Part shown: piece by piece, positions 17,788 to 26,108 of the stretch
Layout: the number at the start of each line of letters is the position of its first letter
Position numbering within the stretch: the first letter of the stretch is position 1
NCBI GenBank assembly: GCA_017999915.1
Contig: JAGNKX010000018.1
Location: 1-64,000, forward strand
Direction of reading: 5' to 3'
Length of the DNA: 64,000 nt
Source of the DNA: Spirochaetota bacterium
Lineage (GTDB): Bacteria > Spirochaetota > UBA4802 > UBA5550
Program-made: the position numbers and the translations under genes
Notes under the pieces: generated by a model
The model's database searches: none
What the model was told of the DNA's origin: nothing
The model's input: the letters and a program-made list of their open reading frames with translations, nothing else

Positions 17788-19002
17788 ATGCGTTCCCCAA
17801 GAGCGGTATCATACATCCTTGCGATCATTGCGATATCGTGCACTCTCGTTCTGTTTTCACAGCCGGCGCAGCTCGCGTGGCAGAGGATCTTCGGCGGTGA
17901 GGACTTTATGGGAGGGACCTTCGAGGATATCCCGGCAAGGGTTGTCAACGCGAAGGACGGCGGATACGTCATCTCCGGCATGAACCGCGGCCAGGACGAG
18001 GATTCTCCCCGGGGCATGTACGTCGCCAAGCTCGATAAGGCGGGGAAGGCCCTCTGGATGAAGTATCCCGCCGTCGATTCGAACTATCACGCGAATCCTA
18101 CCCTGTTCACCCCCACGGCCGACGGCGGATTCCTCTTCGGCGGAAGGAAGTATTTCTCCATTGGCATGACAAAAATCGATGGAAACGGCGAAGTCGTGTG
18201 GGACAGGAAATACGAGCTTGATAACGTAAAAAACATTCTCTTCATCGTGGAAACGAAAGACGGCACCATTACCTCCATGCTGTACGGGCGCGGCGGCAAT
18301 AAGCCCGTATTGATGAAGCTGGATAAGAACGGCCGCGTCCTTTCCTTCAAGAGGCTTGCCAATGACATTGACGGGTTCCAGGTCGGCAGCGTCTCATACA
18401 CCAGGGAAGGCTTTTTCATCCTGGCCGGCACCAAGTATAACAACGGCTATAACACCATTAACACCTATATCCAGGATCTCCGGCTCATGAAACTGGACGC
18501 AGAGGGGACCGTCCTGTGGGACAGGGGATACGGCGGCCTGAAGCAGGATTTCGGACGGCGTGCCTCCGGTACCGCCGACGGCGGCTTTGTCGCGGCCGGC
18601 TGCTCCTCTTCGTTCAACAATCGGAATGAATGGGATTTTTATATCGTCCGCGTCGATTCCCATGGGAACAGGCAGTGGGAAAAGTATTACGGGGGCGCAG
18701 ATACGAACTATATCAGCTCATGCCATGAGACCCAGGACGGCGGCTACATCTGCGGAGGCACCAGGATCAGAAAGGCCGGAAGCCAGTATATGCTGGTCAA
18801 GCTTGACGGCAGGGGGAACAGGGTCTGGGAAAAATTCTACGGCGCGGGGAAGCTGAACTTGATGATGAACGATTTCTCCATTGCCGGTGATGGCGGTTTT
18901 ATCTGCATAGGCCAGCTGGAAAACGCGCCTGCCCAGCGGATCGACAATTACGCGGTCAAGACAGACGACAAGAGGAACTCCGGTTCCTTTCCATCGCGAT
19001 AA
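17788..19002 (+). CDS. Secreted repeat protein, probable beta-propeller
   Basis: 404 residues. A signal peptide covers residues 1-28 (hydrophobic VSYILAIIAISCTLVLF). The mature part is six to seven repeats of about 45-55 residues with the pattern DGGYV-ISG-x-KLDxxGxxxWxKxYGG (WQRIFGGEDF, DGGYVISGMNRG, KLDKAGKALWMKY, ADGGFLFGGRKYFSIGMTKI, DGGFVAAGCSSSF, DGGYICGGTRIRK). This pattern is seen in PQQ/Kelch-like propeller proteins of uncharacterised function. It is likely periplasmic or surface-exposed. No cysteine lipobox or sorting domain is visible. It stands alone. The ligand is unknown. Confidence 0.75.
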   Translation: MRSPRAVSYILAIIAISCTLVLFSQPAQLAWQRIFGGEDFMGGTFEDIPARVVNAKDGGYVISGMNRGQDEDSPRGMYVAKLDKAGKALWMKYPAVDSNYHANPTLFTPTADGGFLFGGRKYFSIGMTKIDGNGEVVWDRKYELDNVKNILFIVETKDGTITSMLYGRGGNKPVLMKLDKNGRVLSFKRLANDIDGFQVGSVSYTREGFFILAGTKYNNGYNTINTYIQDLRLMKLDAEGTVLWDRGYGGLKQDFGRRASGTADGGFVAAGCSSSFNNRNEWDFYIVRVDSHGNRQWEKYYGGADTNYISSCHETQDGGYICGGTRIRKAGSQYMLVKLDGRGNRVWEKFYGAGKLNLMMNDFSIAGDGGFICIGQLENAPAQRIDNYAVKTDDKRNSGSFPSR

Positions 19003-19085
19003 ACCTCAGAAATAATTTTTCAAGAAGGCGGGATTCCTTGACCCCAATCTTGCTATTAACCCAAACTTGTCCCCGCAGTAATGTA

Positions 19086-19114
19086 TTGACAAAATATTGA
19101 CAATGGGTTGTTAT
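19086..19114 (+). promoter_or_regulatory. Sigma-70-type promoter for the SDR gene
   Basis: TTGACA (19086-19091), a 17-nt spacer, then TGTTAT (19109-19114), placed 37 nt ahead of ATG 19151. The -35 is perfect and the -10 matches four of six. Confidence 0.5.
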
Positions 19115-19150
19115 TGCTCAATTTTTTTCGAAACAACCTGGGGGGAAATC

Positions 19151-19918
19151 ATGAAAATTTCGGAAGTTGCGGCCATTGTTACGGGCGGCGCGTCGGGTCT
19201 CGGCGAAGCCGTCGTTCGCGCCATAATATCCGGCGGAGGAAAGGCCGCGATCCTTGACCTGGCGGATGATAAGGGAAGCAAGCTGGCTGCCGAACTGGGC
19301 GGCGCCGCGATATACTGCAAGACGGACGTATCCAGCGAGTCGGATGTCGCCGCGGCCATTGAACGCGCGGTTGAGAAATTCGGCCGTATCAATGTTGCGG
19401 TCAACTCGGCCGGTATCCTCAATCCGGGTAGAGTCTTAAGCAAGAAGGGCCCTATTGACCTGGGGAAGTTTGAACTGCTGATCAAGGTCAACCTGGTCGG
19501 CACCTTCAATGTCATACGCCTCGCGGCCATGAAGATGTCTGAAAACGAGCCCAACAGCGAAAAGGAGCGGGGCGTTATCGTGAACACCGCCTCGGTCGCC
19601 GCCTTCGATGGTCAGATAGGACAGGCCGGATACGCGGCGTCAAAGGGCGGGATTGTGGGGATGACCCTTCCCATCGCCAGGGAGCTGGCCGCGTACGGTA
19701 TCAGGAACATGACCATTGCCCCGGGAATCTTCGATACGCCAATTATGGCCTCCTTATCTGACGAGGTGCGAGCGTCCTTCGGCCAGAGCATTCCCTTCCC
19801 TTCAAGGATGGGCCGGCCCGACGAGTTCGCGTCGCTGGTGCTCCATGTGATTGAGAATACCATGTTGAATGGAGAGGTCATCAGACTCGACGGCGCCCTG
19901 CGTATGGCGCCGAAATAA
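19151..19918 (+). CDS. Short-chain dehydrogenase, 3-hydroxyacyl-CoA dehydrogenase type
   Basis: A classical SDR of 255 residues resembling the 17beta-HSD10/3-hydroxyacyl-CoA dehydrogenase type II group. The NAD-binding motif is VTGGASGLGEAVV (residues 10-22), with NSAGIL near 90 and NTASVAAF for the catalytic Ser strand. The active site is YAASKGG. The C-terminal segment with FPSRMGRPDEFASLVLHVI is typical. I start at ATG 19151, which has a GGGGGGAA ribosome site. An upstream in-frame ATG at 19097 would overlap the promoter. It lies 145 bp before a thiolase on the same strand, so it probably performs step 3 of beta-oxidation there. Confidence 0.88.
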   Translation: MKISEVAAIVTGGASGLGEAVVRAIISGGGKAAILDLADDKGSKLAAELGGAAIYCKTDVSSESDVAAAIERAVEKFGRINVAVNSAGILNPGRVLSKKGPIDLGKFELLIKVNLVGTFNVIRLAAMKMSENEPNSEKERGVIVNTASVAAFDGQIGQAGYAASKGGIVGMTLPIARELAAYGIRNMTIAPGIFDTPIMASLSDEVRASFGQSIPFPSRMGRPDEFASLVLHVIENTMLNGEVIRLDGALRMAPK

Positions 19919-19929
19919 TTACATGAGTG

Positions 19930-19976
19930 CTCCCCCTCCCTTGATGGGAGGGGTCAGGGGAGGGTGATAATCACTT
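19930..19976. repeat. GC-rich palindromic repeat, copy 3
   Basis: The core 19933-19953 (CCCCTCCC-TTGAT-GGGAGGGG) is identical to copy 1 at 51-71 and is followed by a similar GGGGAGGGTGAT segment. It sits between the SDR and thiolase genes. Confidence 0.7.
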
Positions 19977-20002
19977 TCGATTGGTTATCCCTCCCCATCA
20001 GT

Positions 20003-20022
20003 CCTCCCCCTTGATGGGGAGG
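20003..20022. repeat. GC-rich palindromic repeat, copy 4
   Basis: Arms CCTCCCC and GGGGAGG around a CTTGAT loop, 50 bp after copy 3. The TTGATGGG centre is the same as in copies 1 and 3. Confidence 0.6.
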
Positions 20023-20063
20023 ATGTGTTGATATTAGTATAACGGTTTATCAGGGGGAAAGAG

Positions 20064-21239
20064 GTGAAAGAAGTTGTTATTGTAAGCGGATGCCGAACGG
20101 CGCAGGGGAGCTTTAACGGGTCCCTGGCCGGGGTCGGAGGGACGAAACTGGGGGCCCTGGTCATGGAAGAGGCCATAAAAAGGGCCGGCATATCCAAAGA
20201 AGTCGTGGATGAGGCCATCATGGGTATGGTGCTTCCCTGCGGATACGGCCAAAACCCGGGGAAGCAGGCGGTCATCCAGGCCGGTCTTCCCTGGCATGTG
20301 GGCGGCATCACCGTTAACAAGGTGTGCGGTTCCGGACTGAAAGCGATAATGCTGGGTGCCCAGGCCATCGCCGTTGGCGACGCGGAGATTGTCATTGCCG
20401 GCGGCATGGAAAACATGTCCATGGCGCCCTATTACCTGGAAAAGGCGCGCTTCGGGTACCGGATGAACGCCGGGAAGATCGAGGACCACATGGTCCATGA
20501 CGGCCTGTGGGACATCGTCAACGATTTCCACATGGGCATTTCCAATGAGCTCTGCTCTGAGAAATACAATATCACGCGAGAAGACCAGGACCGCCACGCC
20601 GCCGAATCGTACAGCCGGGCCCTTGACGCGATCAGGGCCGGCAGGTTCAAGGATGAGATCGTGCCGGTCCCTTTGCAAAAGCGCAAAGGCGAAACCGTTC
20701 TCTTCGATACGGACGAATGTCCCCGGGAAACCACCTACGAGGACCTGTCGAAGATGAAGGCGGCCTTCAAGCCGGGCGGCCTGACCACGGCCGGCAACTC
20801 CTCCGTGATAAGCGACGGGGCGGCGGCGGTGGTCCTTATGTCGCGGGAAAAGGCGAAGGAGCTGGGCTGCACGGTACGGGCCACCATTGGCGCGCAGGCG
20901 TCGATGGGAATCGACATGAAATACGTTCTCGTGGCCCCGATCTGGGCTATCCCCAAGTGTCTTAAAAAAGAAGGGATTTCGGTTGACGATGTCGACCTAT
21001 TCGAGATAAACGAGGCCTTCAGCGGCGCCTACGTGGCGGTTTTGCGGGAGCTCAAGATCGATCGGGCGAAGTCAAACGTGAACGGCGGCGGCATAGCCCT
21101 GGGCCATCCCATCGGCGCCAGCGGGTGCCGCGTCCTTGTATCGCTGATGTACGAGATGGAGCGGCGCGACAAGCATGTCGGGTGCGCCTCCCTCTGCCTG
21201 GGCGGCGGCGAGGCCGTGGCCATGGTCATCAGGCGGTAG
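20064..21239 (+). CDS. Acetyl-CoA acetyltransferase (thiolase)
   Basis: A thiolase that cleaves 3-ketoacyl-CoA or condenses acetyl-CoA. 391 residues with the three catalytic signatures: VNKVCGSGLKAIMLGAQAI (nucleophile Cys near 90), NVNGGGIALGHPIGASGCR (His) and CASLCLGGGEAVAMV (proton-transfer Cys). The start is GTG 20064, with GGGGGAAAGAG immediately upstream. Length is normal for FadA/AtoB-type enzymes. It is probably co-expressed with the SDR gene. Its stop codon is 2 nt from that of the convergent acyl-CoA dehydrogenase. Chain-length preference is not evident. Confidence 0.93.
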   Translation: MKEVVIVSGCRTAQGSFNGSLAGVGGTKLGALVMEEAIKRAGISKEVVDEAIMGMVLPCGYGQNPGKQAVIQAGLPWHVGGITVNKVCGSGLKAIMLGAQAIAVGDAEIVIAGGMENMSMAPYYLEKARFGYRMNAGKIEDHMVHDGLWDIVNDFHMGISNELCSEKYNITREDQDRHAAESYSRALDAIRAGRFKDEIVPVPLQKRKGETVLFDTDECPRETTYEDLSKMKAAFKPGGLTTAGNSSVISDGAAAVVLMSREKAKELGCTVRATIGAQASMGIDMKYVLVAPIWAIPKCLKKEGISVDDVDLFEINEAFSGAYVAVLRELKIDRAKSNVNGGGIALGHPIGASGCRVLVSLMYEMERRDKHVGCASLCLGGGEAVAMVIRR

Positions 21240-21241
21240 GG

Positions 21242-22378
21242 TCATAAGTCCCGTTCCGTTTCGCGGGCGATGACCATGCGCTGGACCTCCGAGGTCCCCT
21301 CGTATATGGTCGTCACCCGGGCGTCCCGGTAGAGCCTCTCGATCTTGTTGTCGCGGATGTATCCGTATCCCCCGAAGACCTGGAGGGCCTTGTAGGCGCA
21401 GCGGTTGAGACTCTCCGTCGCGTAGAGCTTGGCGATGGAGGCTTCCCGCGAGAAAGGCCCTTTCTTGTCCTTGAGTGATGCGGCGCTCCAGGTGAGCAGC
21501 GCCGAGGCCTCGTGGGCTACGGCGATATCAGATATCATGTTCTGGATCGCCTGGTGCTTGATGATGGCCTTGCCGAACTGCTTCCTGTCCCGCGCGTAGG
21601 TCACGGCCTCGTGGAGGCAGGCGGCGGTCATGCCCGTGGCCTGTGACGCAATGCCGATCCTCCCGCTGTCCAGGGCATTCAGGGCGATCTCCAGTCCCAT
21701 GTCCGGCTTCCCCAGGAGGTTCTTCTCCGGGACCTCGCAATCCTCGAGGAAAACGCTAACCGTGTTGGACGCGCTGAGGCCCATCTTCTTTTCATCCTTG
21801 CCGATGACGAGCCCCTTTGATCCAGCCGGCACCAGGAAGGCCGAAAGACCGCTTCTGACCTGGGACGTCCTCGCTATGAGAATGAATAACCCCGCATACC
21901 TGCCGTTGGTGATGAACTGCTTGGCACCGTTCAGTATGTATGATTTTCCTTTTTTCACCGCCATTGTCTTGAGCGAGGAAGGGTCGGACCCCGCCTCCGG
22001 CTCGGTAAGGGCGAAGGCGCCCACGTGCTCTCCCGACGCCATCGGAATGAGGAAGGATCTCTTCTGCTCGTCCGAACCGAATTTGAGGATAGGCTCGGCG
22101 GCAAGATTGGTCACGCTCAGGGTCACGGCCACGGAGGCACAGGAGAAGGCGATCTCCTGGAGGGCCAGGCTGTAGCTGACGGCGCCGGCGGCGGAGCCTC
22201 TATAGCGCTCCGGCACCATCATGCCGAAAAGGCCGAGCTCTCCCAGTTTCTTGATGATCCCCTCCGGATATTCGCCGCGGTTATTGTACTCTTGGGCGTA
22301 GGGCTCGATCTCGCTCTTGGCGAATTCGCGCATCATGTCCCGGATCATTATTTGTTCATCGGTCAACTGGAGATTCAT
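21242..22378 (-). CDS. Acyl-CoA dehydrogenase
   Basis: An FAD flavoprotein that introduces the alpha,beta double bond into acyl-CoA and passes electrons to ETF. 378 residues: all-helical N domain (QIMIRDMMREFAKSEIEPYA), a middle beta domain with FALTEPEAGSDPSSLKTMA, and a C domain with RKQFGKAIIKHQAIQNMI. The catalytic glutamate lies in YRDARVTTIYEGTSEVQRM. The length is that of short/medium-chain or butyryl-CoA dehydrogenases. GGAGGATTA precedes the ATG. It lies 8 nt after the XRE-cupin gene on the same strand, so the two are likely one transcript. Confidence 0.93.
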   Translation of the reverse strand: MNLQLTDEQIMIRDMMREFAKSEIEPYAQEYNNRGEYPEGIIKKLGELGLFGMMVPERYRGSAAGAVSYSLALQEIAFSCASVAVTLSVTNLAAEPILKFGSDEQKRSFLIPMASGEHVGAFALTEPEAGSDPSSLKTMAVKKGKSYILNGAKQFITNGRYAGLFILIARTSQVRSGLSAFLVPAGSKGLVIGKDEKKMGLSASNTVSVFLEDCEVPEKNLLGKPDMGLEIALNALDSGRIGIASQATGMTAACLHEAVTYARDRKQFGKAIIKHQAIQNMISDIAVAHEASALLTWSAASLKDKKGPFSREASIAKLYATESLNRCAYKALQVFGGYGYIRDNKIERLYRDARVTTIYEGTSEVQRMVIARETERDL

Positions 22379-22386
22379 TAATCCTC

Positions 22387-22953
22387 CTACGGTGTATAGA
22401 TGGTGACTATGAGAACGGTAACGGTGCTGCCGGGATTTTTCAACGTGTGTCGTATGCCTGAATTGAAATGAAGGGACTGGTCTTTTTTGAGGCGGTGTTT
22501 TTTTTGCCCCACCTGTATGATCACCTCTCCCTTCAGGACGTAGACGAATTCCTCGCCTTCATGCTGGTACCTGACGCCCGGGTGCTCGGACCGCGGCGCG
22601 ATGCCGACCCTGAAGGCGCGGAGATGGTCCTTCGTGGCCTGGGGGGTGAGGACCTCGTATTGGTAGGCTTCCTCCCTTTTCTTGAAATCCTGGATCCTCC
22701 GCTTTTCCAGCTCCTTCTCGCTGGACTTGCTTTTCAGGAGCAATTCTCCAGGGTTTATTGTCAGGGCCCGGGCGATCTTCAGTAAGTCGCCCACCGGCGC
22801 GAAGCCGGTCCCTTCCTCAATTTCCCCCAGGTGAGGCACCGTGAGCCCCGTGATCTCCGAAAGCTCATCGATGGTAACTTTCTTTTTCATTCGCATGGCG
22901 CGAATTTTTTGTCCTGTTGGATTGCCGCCCTTTGGTATGCGCTTTTTATCCAT
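22387..22953 (-). CDS. XRE-family regulator with C-terminal cupin
   Basis: A 188-residue transcription regulator. Residues about 14-68 form a helix-turn-helix of Cro/CI type (GQKIRAMRMKKKVTIDELSE, VPHLGEIEEG). Residues about 105-185 form a cupin (VRYQHEGEEFVYVLKGEVII, LHFNSGIRHTLKNPG), which usually binds a small ligand. This architecture is common for regulators of amino-acid or fatty-acid metabolism. I place the start at ATG 22953. The frame stays open for another ~107 codons upstream, but that stretch is antisense to the barrel gene and looks non-coding. It sits 8 nt upstream of the acyl-CoA dehydrogenase and probably controls it. Confidence 0.82.
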   Translation of the reverse strand: MDKKRIPKGGNPTGQKIRAMRMKKKVTIDELSEITGLTVPHLGEIEEGTGFAPVGDLLKIARALTINPGELLLKSKSSEKELEKRRIQDFKKREEAYQYEVLTPQATKDHLRAFRVGIAPRSEHPGVRYQHEGEEFVYVLKGEVIIQVGQKKHRLKKDQSLHFNSGIRHTLKNPGSTVTVLIVTIYTP

Positions 22954-22966
22954 AGATGCCTCGTCG

Positions 22967-23665
22967 TCAGATGGCGCCGAAGATAAAGCCGGCATTTGCG
23001 TATCCCTCATAATTAAAGCCGCCATTCCTGATAAAATAAAAACCGCACCGGAACCCGCCTTCAACCGTAATGGCCGCGTTTTCGGAAAGGCGGATGTTAA
23101 CGCCCATGGCGATGCCGACCGGGATAAAAATGCCGTATTTGCGTTTCCATAGATTTTCGTAATACATATAATAGAGCCCATAGAGCAGGTAGACCGGCGG
23201 CGCATACGACAATAACGACAAATGATTGCTGCGCTTGTAGAAGGACCATTCACTATCGCGCGTGGTGCGGACATGTCCGGTAAGAAGCTGGATTCCGATG
23301 AGGGGCCCTAACCAGAAGCGCACCTGCTCATTCCCTGCAACGCGGAAGGCGAAGATGTTGTCGATTTTGGCCCGCATGAAGCGGCGGAACTGGTACCGTC
23401 CGCCCATGGGATAGGACCCTTCCACTCCGGCATTGAGGCGGTTATGATAGTTTTTCGAATCATCTCCCGATTCCAGTATGAGACCTGCTCCGTACACTGA
23501 GTTTTTAATTGAATACATGACGCGATAGTCGTTTCCGTTATCAATAAATCTCATCATGTCGACTTTGCCGTACCCGCCGGTCCCGTAAAATCCGAATCCT
23601 ATGGGGAAGGCTGGCGCGGAAATCAATAACAGCCCGAAAAATACAATGACGCAATATTTTTTCAT
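22967..23665 (-). CDS. Predicted outer-membrane beta-barrel protein, unrecognised family
   Basis: 232 residues with a signal peptide (MKKYCVIVFFGLLLISAPAF, cleavage near residue 21). The mature part has alternating aromatic-rich beta strands and ends in AGFIFGAI, compatible with a small barrel. Segments GFYGTGGYG, QVRFWLGPLIGIQLLTG and GIAMGVNIRLSENAAITVEG recur in diverged form in the C-terminal half of the protein at 62312 (GVFGTGGVS, WVRFWLGPELSFSFTTHG, GLIVGLNINLGDYVSLSL). The two therefore belong to one barrel family. GCGAGGT precedes the ATG. Function is unknown. Confidence 0.7.
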   Translation of the reverse strand: MKKYCVIVFFGLLLISAPAFPIGFGFYGTGGYGKVDMMRFIDNGNDYRVMYSIKNSVYGAGLILESGDDSKNYHNRLNAGVEGSYPMGGRYQFRRFMRAKIDNIFAFRVAGNEQVRFWLGPLIGIQLLTGHVRTTRDSEWSFYKRSNHLSLLSYAPPVYLLYGLYYMYYENLWKRKYGIFIPVGIAMGVNIRLSENAAITVEGGFRCGFYFIRNGGFNYEGYANAGFIFGAI

Positions 23666-24022
23666 AACATACCTCGCGATTAAAGCGTTAATAAGTATAT
23701 CGGTAAAAACAATTATTTTCAGTCCAGATATACAGCGTGAAACTTCATTTTTGCTTAATATCTTGATTTAGATGATATTTTCGATATACTATGAGCGAAT
23801 TTGATAATGAAAAATTGCCTGGCGCAAATTAATAAATGAATGATTGGCATGAAAAATATTATATATAGCCTAAAAAAACAATGTCAAGTCTTGTTTCTAT
23901 TTTTTGTCTCTTCCATTGTTTCTCTGTACATTACACTATCATATTACATTCTTTATAACAACATATGAATCGCCAGGTAAATGTCGTGAAGCCGGGCGGA
24001 TCATCGGTTGAGGAGGTGTGTC
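23666..24022. other. Intergenic region between divergent barrel gene and small ORF
   Basis: A 357-bp AT-rich spacer. It holds the minus-strand promoter listed separately, giving the barrel gene a leader of about 185 nt with no convincing small gene or terminator. On the plus side only the ribosome site of the small ORF is evident. Confidence 0.5.
23858..23887 (-). promoter_or_regulatory. Consensus sigma-70 promoter, minus strand
   Basis: On the minus strand TTGACA (23887-23882) and TATAAT (23863-23858) are both perfect matches, separated by 18 nt. The only downstream gene on this strand is the barrel gene starting at 23665, so transcription would include a long leader. Confidence 0.6.
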
Positions 24023-24220
24023 ATGTCAGCTCAGGAAATATGGGAAGGAATGGTGCGGGTCGGATCGAATATGACGGAGAAGCAGCCCATGCCGTATCAT
24101 CTTGATGACCCCGACGAGATGGTGGAATTTCTGGACGAGGACTCCAAAGCCATGGCCATGGGCAGGGATGCCGTGAGCCGCGAGAATGATGCCGATATGA
24201 TGGGAACCTATCTGCATTGA
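24023..24220 (+). CDS. Small acidic hypothetical protein (65 aa)
   Basis: I do not recognise this protein. It has a strong ribosome site, AGGAGGTG, 5 nt before ATG 24023, which supports translation. The product is acidic (DDPDEMVEFLDEDSK), has no membrane segment, signal peptide or cysteines, and ends in DADMMGTYLH. It lies between the divergent barrel gene and the convergent etfBA operon. An in-frame start at 24008 would place the ribosome site inside the gene. Confidence 0.6.
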   Translation: MSAQEIWEGMVRVGSNMTEKQPMPYHLDDPDEMVEFLDEDSKAMAMGRDAVSRENDADMMGTYLH

Positions 24221-24268
24221 TCGGCGCGACGGCGGAATTCTCGCGCCGCTGTTCCGCCGGAAACGAGT

Positions 24269-25309
24269 TCAGGCGCGTTTTTCCTTACGGAGGCGGTCGA
24301 TGAGGCGCCCGAGAAAGGCTGCGGCGTCTTCGGGAATCACGTAATCGGACATTTCGATGATGGGAGCCGCGTCGCTGGTATTGATCGACACGATTATTTC
24401 GGAATCCACGATGGAGGCGGTGTGCTGTATCTGTCCCGAAATGCCGAAGCCGAGATAGAGGCGGGGCCTGATGGTCTTCCCCGTCTGGCCGATCATCCGC
24501 TCCTCGCCGCACCAGTTGTTGAACACCGGCACTCGCGTCGCTCCGACTTCGCCGCCGAGTATATCCGCTATCTCGAAGAGCCTGTCGAAGTTCTTCTTTG
24601 AACCGAGGCCGCGTCCGCCGGCCACCACCACTGAAGCCTGTTCCAGGGGGACCCGGGGCTTATCCCAGCGCACCGGAGCCTCGAGGCTCCTGATGCGGAG
24701 CTGAGACATATCGTAATCAAAGGGAAGCCGGATGATTTCAGGTTTGACGCCGGCGATCTCTTTTTTGTCGAATACGCCCTGCTGCACCGTGGCCATCTGG
24801 GGTCGGGCATGGGGGCATATGACCGTGGCTATGGCATTGCCGCTGTAGGCCGGCCGCTTCATAACCAGGAGACCTTTTCCGTATAGTTCGGAATCCATGA
24901 TGGAAAGGCCGGTGCAGTGGGAGGTGAGGCCGGTGGAAAAACGCTGGGCCAGGCGCGGCGCCAGGTCCGCCCCGGCTTCGGTCGATGGAAAGAGCACGAT
25001 GGAAGGCCGGTGGCGCTCGATGAGGCCGGTGTACAGGTCGGGAAATATCTGGCTGTCATAGTGCTTCAGGGAGCGGTCGCTGCAGTAGAGAATGACATCA
25101 GTGCCGTATTTCTCTATGACGGAAAGATACTGCTCCGCGTCAAGAGCGAAGACCACGGCGCAGAGCCGTGAGCCCACGGCGTCGGCTATTTCGCGTCCCT
25201 TGGAGAGAAGCTCCAGGGCGCCGTCAAGGACACGCTCGTGGTCCTGTATCTCCGTAAAGACCCATACATCGCCAGGTTTTCCCGTTGTCTTTTTCGCACT
25301 TGTCGTCAT
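24269..25309 (-). CDS. etfA: Electron transfer flavoprotein, alpha subunit
   Basis: The FAD-binding subunit of ETF, which collects electrons from acyl-CoA dehydrogenases. 346 residues: N-terminal adenine-nucleotide-alpha-hydrolase-like domain (DVWVFTEIQDHERVLDGALE), a linker, then the C-terminal FAD domain with VVVAGGRGLGSKKNFDRLFE, GQTGKTIRPRLYLGFGISGQ and SIVDSEIIVSINTSDAAPI. Length is normal for a classical EtfA without a ferredoxin extension. It begins 3 nt after etfB ends and is last in acd-etfB-etfA. Confidence 0.95.
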   Translation of the reverse strand: MTTSAKKTTGKPGDVWVFTEIQDHERVLDGALELLSKGREIADAVGSRLCAVVFALDAEQYLSVIEKYGTDVILYCSDRSLKHYDSQIFPDLYTGLIERHRPSIVLFPSTEAGADLAPRLAQRFSTGLTSHCTGLSIMDSELYGKGLLVMKRPAYSGNAIATVICPHARPQMATVQQGVFDKKEIAGVKPEIIRLPFDYDMSQLRIRSLEAPVRWDKPRVPLEQASVVVAGGRGLGSKKNFDRLFEIADILGGEVGATRVPVFNNWCGEERMIGQTGKTIRPRLYLGFGISGQIQHTASIVDSEIIVSINTSDAAPIIEMSDYVIPEDAAAFLGRLIDRLRKEKRA

Positions 25310-25312
25310 AAA

Positions 25313-26104
25313 TCAATATCTCAGAATATTCTGTTTTTTAAGCCGGTGAATGAGATTGTCCACCTTTTCGTCGATAGCGCCGGTGAGGACCTCGCGCTCA
25401 CGCCTGTGGGTAAAGATCTCTGTTTCGATGACCACCGTCGGCGATCCGGCCGTACCGTATTCGGCCTCGTCCCCGCCTATGTCATCCATGGTCATTACCG
25501 TGACATCCCTGTCCGCGCAGGTCCTGATGTCGGCCAGGCGGGGTGTCCGGACCCGGTTCGCGGTTTTTCCGACTGCTATCAGGATTGGAAGATCCACCCG
25601 TATCTTCTGGTATTCGTGACCGTAGAGACGCTCTATCGTTGCAGTATTTGATGAGATCTGGAACTTGTGTATCTGCGTCATCAGCGGTATACCCAGAAAT
25701 TCCGACAACTGGAAGCCGACGTGGCCCGTGTTGCCGTCGATGGCCTCGCACCCGGTCATGATGAGATCAAAGCGGCCGAGCCTTTCGATGGCCCGGGAGA
25801 GTATTTTGCCGGTGACAAGGGAATCGGAGCCGGCGAAGCGCGGGTCCGACAGGAGGACGCACCGGTCGACGCCCAGGGCGTAGGCTTCGGCGAGGACATC
25901 GGAGGCCTGGGGCGGTCCCATGGTCAGGGCGGTGATCGAAGCGCCGCAGTCGTCCCTGACGGCGAGGGCCATCTCGATGGCGTGGAGGTCGTCGGGGTTC
26001 ATGATGTTGTCCGCGCCGCTTCGGTCGATGGTCCCGGTCCGGGGATCGAAGAGGGCCTTCTGCGTGTCCGGCACCTGCTTTATGCATACGATGATCGATA
26101 GCAT
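25313..26104 (-). CDS. etfB: Electron transfer flavoprotein, beta subunit
   Basis: ETF beta, 263 residues, which binds AMP (or FAD in bifurcating forms). It starts SIIVCIKQVPDTQKALFDP and has MNPDDLHAIEMALAVRD, ALTMGPPQASDVLAEAYALG and LSDPRFAGSDSLVTGKIL. TGCEAIDGNTGHVGFQLSEF is the family signature loop. It follows the acyl-CoA dehydrogenase gene by 4 nt and precedes etfA by 3 nt. Operon order implies that this ETF serves that dehydrogenase, and possibly the one at 21242. Confidence 0.95.
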   Translation of the reverse strand: MLSIIVCIKQVPDTQKALFDPRTGTIDRSGADNIMNPDDLHAIEMALAVRDDCGASITALTMGPPQASDVLAEAYALGVDRCVLLSDPRFAGSDSLVTGKILSRAIERLGRFDLIMTGCEAIDGNTGHVGFQLSEFLGIPLMTQIHKFQISSNTATIERLYGHEYQKIRVDLPILIAVGKTANRVRTPRLADIRTCADRDVTVMTMDDIGGDEAEYGTAGSPTVVIETEIFTHRREREVLTGAIDEKVDNLIHRLKKQNILRY

Positions 26105-26108
26105 GGGA

